Positions 8,799 through 16,757 of a stretch of DNA of 40,301 bases are shown here, one piece after another; within the stretch, counting starts at the first letter, position 1; each line of letters begins with the position of its first letter. Under the pieces are notes generated by a model. The model was not told the DNA's origin and did not search any database. It saw nothing but the letters and a program-made list of their open reading frames with translations. The stretch is from Clostridium mediterraneense. GTDB lineage: Bacteria > Bacillota > Clostridia > Clostridiales > Clostridiaceae. The translations under genes were made by a program, and so were the position numbers. The stretch lies in contig NZ_LT594785.1 in NCBI RefSeq assembly GCF_900091705.1, positions 2,412,106 through 2,452,406 on the forward strand, read 5' to 3'.

Positions 8799-9595
8799 CT
8801 ATTTAGCCTTTCTTGTTACCGGAAAAATTAATAATAGTACAGCTAATAATGATATTACTAAAAAAATTGTTGCAATCAGCATTGCTATATTATAAGATGA
8901 AATTTCTCCTGATATCATACTTGATATAGCTATAACAATAGCCAATCCGATAGAACCACCTACCTGATGAACTGTATTAACAACTCCTGATGCTGCTCCA
9001 GTATCTTCATTAGTTATATTAGCAATACCAGCAGCTGTTAATGGACTTAATGTCATTCCTTGTCCTGCTCCCAAGAACAACATAGGCACTGCAATCCCTA
9101 AGCAATATCCTGTATTTGCTTTAAAGAATATCATCATTATCATACCAATAAGTGTAGTTATAAGACCAATAATTAAAAACTTTGTATTTCCTAAATATTT
9201 TGTTAATTTTGCTACTTGAAGTGCTACAACAAAATTAATAATTGTTAATGGGAAAAATGCAAAACCTGAATATAGTGGACTAAAGCTTAATACCTTCTGC
9301 ATAATTTCTGGAGTTAAGAACCAAAAACTTAACATAGCTCCAAGAAAGAAAAATCTTGCTATATAAGCTTCTAAGCGTTCACGATCAGTAAATAAATATA
9401 ATGGCATTATTGCATACTTTGTATTTGCTTCATGATAAGTTAAAGAGTATGCATTACTTCCCCGCGAAAGTACAGATTGATTTAAATGTAAATCTTCTAC
9501 AATCTTAATCGTTCCAGTAAATACAATAGAATTATCTAAAAGAATTATAAAATAATTAAAAGTATCATATCCATTCTATTTTTAAAACTTTTAAT
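8799..9595 (-). pseudogene. DHA2-type MFS transporter, frameshifted and internally deleted
   Basis: The intact part encodes the C-terminal half of a 14-helix DHA2 drug transporter (from about 9407: FLTPEIMQKVLSFSPLYSG, later FLGAGQGMTLSPLTAAGIAN and TGAASGVVNTVHQVGGSIG). Upstream in the same frame are remnants of helix 1 (LLDNSIVFTGTIKIVEDLHL, then SNAYSLTY), which jump straight to the mid-protein segment MPLYLFTDRERLEAYIARFF. Helices 2 to roughly 8 are therefore missing. The extreme N-terminus (KSFKNRMDMILLIIL) lies in another frame, with one base lost near 9548-9554, and the expected start codon after the AGGAGGG site is now ATT. A functional transporter is unlikely. The MerR-type promoter upstream looks intact and may still drive the two genes downstream. 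Confidence 0.8.
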
Positions 9596-9628
9596 AAAAT
9601 TCCCTCCTACTCATATTCAACAAAATTG

Positions 9629-9659
9629 ATTATAAACCTTGGAGTTAACTCACTGTCAA
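9629..9659 (-). promoter_or_regulatory. MerR-type promoter with 19-bp spacer and dyad operator
   Basis: On the minus strand a perfect TTGACA (9659-9654) and a perfect TATAAT (9634-9629) are 19 bp apart, the over-long spacing that MerR activators correct. The spacer contains GAGTTAACTC, a 10-bp perfect dyad; its left flank (CTTG on the plus strand) matches the site upstream of dxs while the other flank has diverged. It lies 34 bp before the MFS remnant and probably drives the remnant, merR and the reductase gene. Confidence 0.8.
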
Positions 9660-9970
9660 TAGCCTTTTTTTAAAAAATTATATTTTTAAAAAGTTATATA
9701 AAAGTAGTAAAATAGCCAATTTTCTTAAGTAAAGATAAAATTTATATATTAAACAGTTTTATTTTTCATCACAATTTTTTCATAAAGAATAAAAATAATC
9801 TTCCTTAAAATTTTAAGATATAAAAATATACTTATTAATATAGGTAATAAGAGTCTAGAATATTTTTAGATAATTTTATTTATGATATAAAGATTAGTTT
9901 AAATAAAAAAGAACTACATCAAAATACTAAATATAGTATCTTAATGTAGTCTCTTTAATATAATAAGTAT
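9660..9970. other. AT-rich gap holding only a terminator
   Basis: No coding frame is seen here. The only structure is the terminator at 9905-9953 belonging to the small gene that ends at 9971. Confidence 0.5.
9905..9953 (-). terminator. Terminator of the small secreted-peptide gene
   Basis: Arms at 9913-9928 and 9935-9950 pair over 16 positions in minus-strand RNA, including two G-U wobbles that would be mismatches on the other strand. CTTTTTTATT follows. It sits 18 nt beyond the stop at 9971. Confidence 0.8.
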
Positions 9971-10243
9971 TTATAATATTGGTGTAATATCAACTTCTCT
10001 CATTTTACCTCTAAGATTAGTTCTGATCATAGCTCTATTTATCTCAAAATTACTTCTGCTATGTTCTTCTAAATGTTCTTCTACATGTCTCATTGTTTCT
10101 GTATATTCAGAATATTGTTGTTCTTTCTCTTGTGCATTAGCAACTACAGATACTGCTGTTCCTTCAACAAGAATAAGTAATTGCGCTATTATAGTTATAA
10201 TAATTAATTTCTTATGTATGAAATTACGTAAGCTCTTTCTCAT
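9971..10243 (-). CDS. Small secreted or membrane-anchored peptide of unknown function
   Basis: The start at 10243 is chosen because AAAGGAG sits 8 nt upstream; an in-frame ATG 27 nt earlier lacks a site. The 90-residue product has a basic N-terminus (MRKSLRNFIHKK), a hydrophobic run at about 13-34 and a possible cleavage after VVANAQ, leaving a highly charged tail with EEHLEEHSRSN and RTNLRGKMREV. No family is recognised. It stands alone with its own terminator and long AT-rich upstream DNA. Confidence 0.55.
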   Translation of the reverse strand: MRKSLRNFIHKKLIIITIIAQLLILVEGTAVSVVANAQEKEQQYSEYTETMRHVEEHLEEHSRSNFEINRAMIRTNLRGKMREVDITPIL

Positions 10244-10978
10244 TAATTTTCTCCTTTGTATACCATTCATTCTATGCTTGTCTTTTTATTTGCTATTTAA
10301 ACTAATTTATCTTTTCATTTAATCAATCAATAATATTATTTAAATGTTTACATTAATATTAAAATAGTATTTTTCTCATTAAACGATTTTAACTAAATTC
10401 TACTTATAATTAATAAAACACTTTAAATATTATTCTAAATTTTATTTTTTAAATAAAATAAATATTTGTTTAATTTAATAATAAAATATATAAATAACTT
10501 TGATTTATAATATCATATTTTCATATAATCATCAACTTATTTATAAATAATTAATATTATTAATAATTTATCAACTTTTAATACCGTATATAATATAACA
10601 AATTATTAAATCAGATATAATACTCATTTTCAAAAAATTTCTGGCTATATTTTCTATGGTAAATACTTTATAATTTTATTATTATTTTTTACTAATCTCT
10701 TATTTTTAAATATTAAAAAAATTTATTTTTGAATAAATTTTCTAATTTGAGATAATTTTTTGTATATTTAAATAGCATAATATCATTTAAATTTCTGTAC
10801 ATTTTATTCCTATCTAGAAAACAATTCTATTACAAATTAAACTTTTTATTTTTCATCTAATATCTATAACTTAATATTTAATATTATTTATTTAATAATT
10901 TATTAAGCTATATTATTTTTTTTTAATAAATGAATAAAATTTTAAATTTTAATTGAATTTAATTAAACTTTAATGTAG

Positions 10979-11097
10979 AATCTCTAGTTAGAGGTGAACA
11001 AATTGTTAACCAAGTTCTAATAATAAATAAAGACTTTTGATTCAGAAAAATTAAGCAACTTAATTTTCTTTAAAATTAAGAATTGCAAAATTTTTTT
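10979..11097 (+). ncRNA. Candidate structured RNA ending at an intrinsic terminator
   Basis: Three hairpins follow one another: CTCTAGTTAGAG (10982-10993), GGTGAACAAATTGTTAACC (10993-11011) and the terminator GCAACTTAATTTT / AAAATTAAGAATTGC followed by TTTTTTT (11055-11097). No coding frame overlaps them. It could be a small RNA or the first part of a pnuC leader. No riboswitch family was recognised; in particular I could not match the NAD+-II (pnuC) motif. The 5' end is a guess. Confidence 0.35.
11055..11097 (+). terminator. Intrinsic terminator upstream of pnuC
   Basis: A stem of CTTAATTTT and AAAATTAAG, extended by GCAA/TTGC, has a short CTTT loop and is followed by AAAA then seven T. It lies 220 bp before the pnuC start codon with no gene upstream on this strand. 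Confidence 0.7.
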
Positions 11098-11178
11098 GCC
11101 CAAATTCAATAAAATTAATCTAGATTAACTAAAAAATTTTTGAAGTTTATTTTAAGTCCTTTTTTATTTAAGTACTAT

Positions 11179-11192
11179 TGTAAACATTTACA
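11179..11192. promoter_or_regulatory. 14-bp palindrome in pnuC upstream region
   Basis: TGTAAACATTTACA is a near-perfect inverted repeat, resembling a cre site but with CA in place of the central CG. Its position between the two terminators fits an operator over a promoter that starts the second leader. The cognate regulator is not known. Confidence 0.35.
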
Positions 11193-11251
11193 TTTATTAT
11201 TAGATTTTATAGCGGTAATTTATATTAAGTAATTATCTAATTCGTTTTTAT

Positions 11252-11282
11252 AACTATAATTCCAAATGATTATAGTTTTTTT
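11252..11282 (+). terminator. Attenuator-like terminator just upstream of pnuC
   Basis: AACTATAAT pairs with ATTATAGTT (9 bp, loop TCCAAATG) and is followed by seven T. It ends about 25 bp before the TTAGGAGG ribosome site of pnuC, the position of a leader attenuator. The stem is entirely A/T-rich except for one C/G pair, so it is weak. Confidence 0.55.
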
Positions 11283-11316
11283 AAGAAATTTAACACTAAA
11301 ACACTTAGGAGGCTTT

Positions 11317-12087
11317 ATGAAATTTTTTAAATCATATTCACTATTCCACAAAATATTCTTTCTAGTATTTTTAATATTAAATACAATTGTCTTCATAGCA
11401 CCAGCATTTCAACAAGGTGGCTCATGGAGTTCAGTATTCTCATTCCTTTCAATATTAGGATTTATTGTTACAATATCAGGACTTTTTGCTGGTATATATA
11501 CTGCTAGAGCTGAAGTTCCAACTTATATTTGGGGTACAATAAATGTATTCTTTTACATAATTCTTTCATTATCTCGTCACTTATATGCTGAAGTAATTCT
11601 TTATACTATTTACATGCTTCCAATGAATATTTATGGTTACTTTGCTTGGAAGAAAAATGCTCAAAGTGTTGAACATACAAACACAACATCTTCAACAATT
11701 GAAGTTAAAAGCTTAAAGAAATCAGCTTGGTCATATATCATTATATTAGGTATTATTATCTGGGTTTGTTATGGTACATTTGTTTACTACCTACCAAATA
11801 TCTTTGCTCACTTTGGTATGACAATAGCACCAGATAAAGAATTCTATATAGACTCATTTACTGCTACAGTAACAATCTTTGCTGTTATAGTATCAACTAA
11901 GAGATTCAAAGAAACTTGGTACTTCTGGTTAGTATCAGACTCTGTTGGAGTAATACTTTATATAGTTTCAATAATACAATCAGGAAGCTTCTCATTCTCA
12001 GCATTATCTGGAGCAATTATGTGGACTCAATTTGTTGTAAATGCTATTTATGGAATGATGGTATGGAAAAAGCTTGAAAAGAAATAA
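11317..12087 (+). CDS. pnuC: PnuC-type nicotinamide riboside (vitamin) transporter
   Basis: Membrane facilitator of the PnuC family that imports nicotinamide riboside, trapped inside by phosphorylation for NAD synthesis. The start at 11317 is preferred because TTAGGAGG lies 5 nt upstream; an ATG 51 nt earlier falls inside an upstream hairpin. The 256-residue protein has 7 or 8 hydrophobic helices. Family traits include the pseudo-repeat with WGTINVFFY, LYAEVILYTIYMLPMNIYGY and FAWKK, and a matching second half DSFTATVTIF, WYFWLVSDSVGVILYIV and WKKLEKK. Related proteins carry other vitamins (PnuT thiamine, PnuX riboflavin), so the substrate is inferred. It stands alone and ends at a strong bidirectional terminator. 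Confidence 0.88.
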   Translation: MKFFKSYSLFHKIFFLVFLILNTIVFIAPAFQQGGSWSSVFSFLSILGFIVTISGLFAGIYTARAEVPTYIWGTINVFFYIILSLSRHLYAEVILYTIYMLPMNIYGYFAWKKNAQSVEHTNTTSSTIEVKSLKKSAWSYIIILGIIIWVCYGTFVYYLPNIFAHFGMTIAPDKEFYIDSFTATVTIFAVIVSTKRFKETWYFWLVSDSVGVILYIVSIIQSGSFSFSALSGAIMWTQFVVNAIYGMMVWKKLEKK

Positions 12088-12130
12088 TTCATATTTAAAT
12101 TAGTTGTTAAATCGGAATTAGTTTAACATA

Positions 12131-12176
12131 AAAAGACCTATCAATTAAATTTACTTTAATTGATAGGTCTTTATTT
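12131..12176. terminator. Bidirectional terminator between pnuC and dxs
   Basis: A perfect 15-bp stem GACCTATCAATTAAA / TTTAATTGATAGGTC (12135-12149 and 12155-12169) is flanked by A runs on the left and T runs on the right. It serves both convergent genes. Confidence 0.9.
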
Positions 12177-12198
12177 TATAATTTAATATATCTAAAGC

Positions 12199-13959
12199 CT
12201 ATTTAAGAGCATTTTTTATATCTTCTATAATTAATTTTTCTGTTAAATGATAACGTTCATATAACTCTTTCATTGGTACTCTATCTGTAAATTCTTTAGT
12301 TGCCCCAAAGTTTAGTACCTTCATCTCTTTATCTCCGTAGAATCTTGATATCTTTTCACCAAATCCTCCATCAAGAACTCCATCTTCTAATGTTATAACT
12401 AACTTATGATTATTTAATAATCCAGTTAACATATCTTTATCTATTCCAGTGATAAATCTAGGATTTATTAGTGTTGCACTTATTCCCATTTCTTCTTTTA
12501 ATTTTTCTTGTACTTTAGCTCCAAGATTATAGAAACTTCCAAGTCCTATTATTGCAACTTCATTTCCATCTACCATCTTTTCATAAGTATTTAACTTAAA
12601 GTCAACTTTAACAGCTTTATTAGTTGAAACTACAGCACTACCTGGAACACGTATAGCTACTGGTTGTTCTTGTTGTTCTAATCCCCATTCAACCATAGCA
12701 ATATATTCTTCTTTATTAGTAGGTGCTAAATATACTATGTTTGGAATATTAGAAATTAAAGGTATATCAAATACGCTTAAGTGTGTTACATCATTCCCCT
12801 TTATTCCTGTATTATGAACCATAATTAATGCTGGATTATTATTTATAGCAAGATCTTGTGATAATTGGTCATAAGTTCTTTGTATAAATGTACTTGCTAT
12901 ACATGCAACAGATTTACCACCCTGTGATGCTATTCCTGAAGCAAGAGCTATTGCATGTTCTTCAGCTATTCCAACATCTATAAATTGATCTTTAAATTTA
13001 TTTCTAAATGAAGCTAGTCCAACAAAAGGTGCTGTAGCAGCTGATATAGCTACAATACTCTTATCTTCTTTTGCTTTTTTACATAAAAGATTATCTAATA
13101 TACTTGGATAAGTTTCATTTCCATTAGGCTTAGCTAATGATTCACCTGTTTCAACATTAAATGGCATCATGTAGTGGAATTTTTCTTTATTTTCCTCTGC
13201 TATTTTATATCCATTACCTTTAACTGTATGCATATGAACTACTACTGGATGATCTGTATCTTTAACTTTTGAAAATGCTTCTATTAATGCATCTACATTA
13301 TTTCCTTCTTTAACAAAGTGATACTCAAATCCTAATGATTTAAAGAAGTTATCTTCTGCCTTACCATTAGTTTCACGAAGTAATGCTAGATTCTTATAAA
13401 GACCACCGTAGTTTTCTGATATAGACATATCATTATCATTTACTACTATAATTATATTCTTACCTGATGCAGAAGCATTATTTAATCCTTCATATGCTTC
13501 TCCCCCACTTAAAGATCCATCTCCTATTATTGCTACAATATTTTCCTTAGCTCCTTTAGTATCACGAGCTTTTGCAAGTCCACAAGCTAAACTTATTGAA
13601 GTTGATGTATGACCTAATTTAAAGAAATCATGTACACTTTCATCTTGTGAAGTATATCCAGTAACACTATTATATTCATCAGGATTTATAAATGCATTTT
13701 TTCTTCCTGTTAAAATTTTATGTGGATATGATTGGTGTGAAACATCCCAAACTAATTTATCTACTGGTGAATTAAATACATAATGTAATGCTATAGTAGC
13801 TTCAACCATACCTAAGTTAGGTCCAAAGTGTCCACCAACCTTACTTACTTTATCTATAATAACATTTCTAACTTCATCAGCTAGAACTTTTAATTCATCT
13901 TTACTAAGATTTTTTAAATCTTTTGGTTCATTGATTTTACTTAAAACTTGTAATTCCAT
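12199..13959 (-). CDS. dxs: 1-deoxy-D-xylulose-5-phosphate synthase-like TPP enzyme
   Basis: Thiamine-diphosphate enzyme of the transketolase/DXS family; DXS joins pyruvate and glyceraldehyde-3-phosphate into DXP for isoprenoids, thiamine and pyridoxal. At 586 residues it is shorter than typical DXS (about 620). TPP site: GDGSLSGGEAYEGLNN (147-162) with NDND at 174-177. Substrate and cofactor residues: GGHFGPNLG (His44), WDVSHQSYPHKILTGR (His75), catalytic Glu333 in DVGIAEEHA. The usual G-DGPTH-G-FD motif is altered to GNDVTHLSVFD (388-398), keeping the His. It is therefore a divergent DXS, possibly a second copy; no other MEP gene is nearby. It stands alone behind a MerR-type promoter, unusual for dxs. 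The ribosome site is TTAGGAGGA. Confidence 0.85.
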   Translation of the reverse strand: MELQVLSKINEPKDLKNLSKDELKVLADEVRNVIIDKVSKVGGHFGPNLGMVEATIALHYVFNSPVDKLVWDVSHQSYPHKILTGRKNAFINPDEYNSVTGYTSQDESVHDFFKLGHTSTSISLACGLAKARDTKGAKENIVAIIGDGSLSGGEAYEGLNNASASGKNIIIVVNDNDMSISENYGGLYKNLALLRETNGKAEDNFFKSLGFEYHFVKEGNNVDALIEAFSKVKDTDHPVVVHMHTVKGNGYKIAEENKEKFHYMMPFNVETGESLAKPNGNETYPSILDNLLCKKAKEDKSIVAISAATAPFVGLASFRNKFKDQFIDVGIAEEHAIALASGIASQGGKSVACIASTFIQRTYDQLSQDLAINNNPALIMVHNTGIKGNDVTHLSVFDIPLISNIPNIVYLAPTNKEEYIAMVEWGLEQQEQPVAIRVPGSAVVSTNKAVKVDFKLNTYEKMVDGNEVAIIGLGSFYNLGAKVQEKLKEEMGISATLINPRFITGIDKDMLTGLLNNHKLVITLEDGVLDGGFGEKISRFYGDKEMKVLNFGATKEFTDRVPMKELYERYHLTEKLIIEDIKNALK

Positions 13960-14007
13960 TTTTAATCCTCCTAAATTTATGTTTTAATTTATACCCTTGT
14001 TTGTTTT

Positions 14008-14038
14008 AGTATACTCCTTGGAGTTGACTCCAAGTCAA
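14008..14038 (-). promoter_or_regulatory. MerR-type promoter with 19-bp spacer upstream of dxs
   Basis: On the minus strand TTGACT (14038-14033) and TATACT (14013-14008) are 19 bp apart. The spacer is almost filled by an 18-bp dyad, CTTGGAGTTGACTCCAAG on the plus strand (14017-14034), imperfect only at the two central bases. The core matches the operator at 9629-9659. It lies about 50 bp before the dxs ATG. Confidence 0.8.
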
Positions 14039-14127
14039 TACTAAATTTAAAAATTTTTATAAAAAAGAATTTATACTATAAATTTCTTATAATATAAATT
14101 CTAATTGAATCCAATTAAATTTTTATA

Positions 14128-14922
14128 CTAAGCTACCTTATTAGGGAAGAATATTTGATAAAAATCTTGTTGGCTTGCTAAGAATACATAACCATCAAGT
14201 CCTATATACATAGGAGTTTTAAAATTATTTATATCAACTGTAGCCTTATATAAAGTTTCTCCATCTACAACTTTAGTATCATTCATATCTACATTAATAT
14301 CAGGTATATCATTTAAATTACCTTCATAATTATCATTTGGCTCTACCTTTAAATTAGGATAATTAGCAGTATATCCTTCTACATATTCAGCTGCTAACTT
14401 AAAGATAATATTTTGTTTTTGAGCTGCTGTTAAGTTAGAAAAATCTAAATTTCCAAATTGAGAAGCATTTATTGATTTACCATCTAGAGATAAATACTTA
14501 ACATTAGCTAAATGAGAGTAATTCCCGTTAGCTGGTGTAGTACTATCATTATTATAAGCAGCACGAGTTGAATAACTATAAGCTTTATAGTAATTTACTC
14601 CATCTACAGTCTTGAAAGCTCCTATATTTGCTACAAGAGCATTAGCTGGTAAACCATAATCCCCTGCAATTTGTGCAAGTTTGTAGTATTCACTACTTTC
14701 TTGACTTGAGAAACTTTGACTTGAACCAACTGATGCTGAAGTTAAAGTAGCATTAGTTGTATCTTTTTTATCTGCACTTGTATTAGCTGGATTGGAACTA
14801 TCAGTTGTAGTTACTTTATTAGTTGTATCATTATTTGTTTTTTTATTATTTGCAAAAATCCAACAGCCACCGCCAATGACTATAATGGCTGCGATTATTA
14901 TTCCTATTATCCACTTTTTCAT
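14128..14922 (-). CDS. Membrane-anchored extracellular protein of unknown function
   Basis: A 264-residue protein with an N-terminal anchor (MKKWIIGIIIAAIIVIGGG, about 4-24), then a Thr/Ser/Asn/Asp-rich flexible linker to about residue 75 of the kind that spans the cell wall, then a globular domain. The domain contains EYYKLAQIAGDYGLPANALV and a predicted helical part LTAAQKQNIIFKLAAEYVEG, and ends TPMYIGLDGYVFLASQQDFYQIFF. I do not recognise the domain. The ribosome site is AAGGAG. It is 168 bp upstream of dxs, with the MerR-type promoter between, so it is probably a separate unit; no strong terminator is seen after it. Confidence 0.65.
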   Translation of the reverse strand: MKKWIIGIIIAAIIVIGGGCWIFANNKKTNNDTTNKVTTTDSSNPANTSADKKDTTNATLTSASVGSSQSFSSQESSEYYKLAQIAGDYGLPANALVANIGAFKTVDGVNYYKAYSYSTRAAYNNDSTTPANGNYSHLANVKYLSLDGKSINASQFGNLDFSNLTAAQKQNIIFKLAAEYVEGYTANYPNLKVEPNDNYEGNLNDIPDINVDMNDTKVVDGETLYKATVDINNFKTPMYIGLDGYVFLASQQDFYQIFFPNKVA

Positions 14923-15235
14923 TTGTTTTCTCCTTTTGAAATTTATAATACTAATTAATCTTATACCTATGATTATTTAAATTACAAATCATAATAAATA
15001 ACAAAAATATAAAAATTTTAAGATTTATAATATCAATATTAATTCATCCAATATATTTTCTATATTACATCTAAAAAAAATTTAAAAACTTTAATAATCT
15101 TCCAATAAAAATTGAATGTTATACCAAATAATTAATAAATTTGTAACTCAAGTATTTTTATATAAATTTAAGTTATTTTTCTACAACATAAAAATTAAAT
15201 AAAAAAAGCAAGGTTTTTAAAACCCTGCTTTCTTA
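14923..15235. other. AT-rich gap between two surface-protein genes
   Basis: Apart from the terminator at 15200-15234 I see no gene, RNA or clear promoter. Confidence 0.5.
15200..15234 (-). terminator. Terminator of the SH3b protein gene
   Basis: In minus-strand RNA AAGCAGGGTTTT pairs with AAAACCTTGCTT with one mismatch and a minimal loop, followed by TTTTT. It begins right at the stop codon at 15236. Confidence 0.85.
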
Positions 15236-16510
15236 TTATTTAAAACCTACATACTTAGATTGTACATATCCTGTCTTGTTATCAAAATGTATTTCATACC
15301 AATCACCTTTTCTTTGAATTAGGTTAAGTTCTGTACCTTTTTTTAATTTACCAAGTACAGTTGAATCAGTACTCATATCTCCATATACATTTACCTCTTC
15401 ATTTCCTACGACATTAGATATAACAGCTGCTTGAACTCCATTATTACCATCACCTATTGTAATATATCTTGTTAAAATGAATCCTTCTTTACCATCATCA
15501 AGCTTTACTTTATAGTAATTTCCTTCTCTACCTAACACATTTACTTTACTTCCTGCTGCTAAAGATGTAACTACTGTTGATTTATCACTAGCATCTCTGT
15601 AAATATTAATATTTGATCCATCATTAGACTTCATAACCATTGCTTCACCAGTTATACTAGAATTAAATTCTGTAGAATCTGTTAGATTTACATAACGAAC
15701 TGGTATATATCCAATACCATTTTTGTAATTTATCTTATAGAAGTTGCCATCTTGTCCTAAAACCTCAACTTTTGCTCCTGGAGCTAAAACTCCTAATAAT
15801 GTTGTTTTAGAACTTGCATCTTCATATACTCCTACATCAATCGCATTTGAATTTGCAACTACTCCATTAATTATTTTAGAATTTTCAGGTTTTGCATTTT
15901 CATTTGGTTTATTAGCTGGATTATTTGAATTTGTTTTCTCTGCTACATATAAATCATATACAAATCCAGTCTTTCCACCAACATTTATCTTATACCATGA
16001 GCCTTGTTTTCCTAAAACTTTAACATCCATACTATTTTTTAAACTAGCAAGTATTCCAGAATCCATAGTTGCATTTTGTCTTATATGAACATTTGTACTA
16101 ACATTTATTATTGAAGCCATATAATCTTTTTTAACAAGCTTATCATTTACTCCACTAACTATTTTTTGAACATTTGCAGTAGCTATATAGCCTGTTGCAC
16201 CAGTTTCTTGAACTATTACCTTATAAAAATCCCCACTTTGCTCTTGTATATCAAGCATTTCTCCAACTGATAAATAAGCTATAGATTTACTATCTTTATT
16301 AGCAGATTCTTTTAAAACTAAAGAACCATCACCATTTATTACAGCTGCTTTATTCTCATTTCCTTGTTTATTCGCTAATAAAACCTTATTTATTGATTTA
16401 TCTTGTTTTTTTGAATCTTTTGCATTCGCCTTAGCTAAAGTTCCTGCACCAACTATTACAGCACCTACTGAAACTGCTGCTACTATTGATAATAATTTAT
16501 TTTTACCCAT
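15236..16510 (-). CDS. Secreted protein with five bacterial SH3 repeats
   Basis: A 424-residue exported protein. The signal peptide is MGKNKLLSIVAAVSVGAVIV followed by GAGTLAKANAK, with likely cleavage near residue 30. Five SH3b domains follow at about 57-115, 128-190, 213-278, 287-350 and 360-424. Each shows the pattern of a Val-x-x-Arg/Tyr strand, GS..V..L..G..V.VLG, W/FYKI and TGYI or GYVQSKYV. SH3b domains bind peptidoglycan stem or cross-bridge peptides, so the protein is probably retained at the wall. There is no enzymatic domain, in contrast to most SH3b hydrolases; an Asn/Pro/Lys-rich linker separates repeats 2 and 3. A monocistronic layout is likely (own AAGGAGG ribosome site and terminator). 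Confidence 0.88.
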   Translation of the reverse strand: MGKNKLLSIVAAVSVGAVIVGAGTLAKANAKDSKKQDKSINKVLLANKQGNENKAAVINGDGSLVLKESANKDSKSIAYLSVGEMLDIQEQSGDFYKVIVQETGATGYIATANVQKIVSGVNDKLVKKDYMASIINVSTNVHIRQNATMDSGILASLKNSMDVKVLGKQGSWYKINVGGKTGFVYDLYVAEKTNSNNPANKPNENAKPENSKIINGVVANSNAIDVGVYEDASSKTTLLGVLAPGAKVEVLGQDGNFYKINYKNGIGYIPVRYVNLTDSTEFNSSITGEAMVMKSNDGSNINIYRDASDKSTVVTSLAAGSKVNVLGREGNYYKVKLDDGKEGFILTRYITIGDGNNGVQAAVISNVVGNEEVNVYGDMSTDSTVLGKLKKGTELNLIQRKGDWYEIHFDNKTGYVQSKYVGFK

Positions 16511-16757
16511 ATTCTTTCCTCCTTAGTTTATTATCTACCTTAATTATAAGTCTTAAAAGTTTTATAAAACAATGATGAATAAATGTAATAACTTAAGTGA
16601 AAATAATAAAGGAGTAAAATTCTTATACTAAATTCATATATATTGTAAAACTAACAATACAATTTAGTTATTCAATTGTAAAATCAATAATAATATTCCA
16701 AAACTTGTTAATATTTTATTTCCAAATTAAAAATAAATTTTAAAAATATATTTCAAT

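Larger units (their letters stand above)
10271..11316. other. 1-kb intergenic region; structured leader of pnuC at right end
   Basis: From 10271 to about 10970 the sequence is extremely AT-rich and I see no gene. From about 10979 there are hairpins, two plus-strand intrinsic terminators (11055-11097, 11252-11282) and a 14-bp palindrome, described separately. The region divides a minus-strand gene from plus-strand pnuC. Confidence 0.6.

Noticed and set aside
10979-11020. BirA, Rex or NiaR operator in the GAACAAATTGTTAACC region
   Set aside because: Only half-sites match; the second half-sites at proper spacing are absent.
15744-16088. Plus-strand open frame inside the SH3b gene
   Set aside because: It is the complement of a strong coding gene with signal peptide and repeats; no ribosome site or family features.
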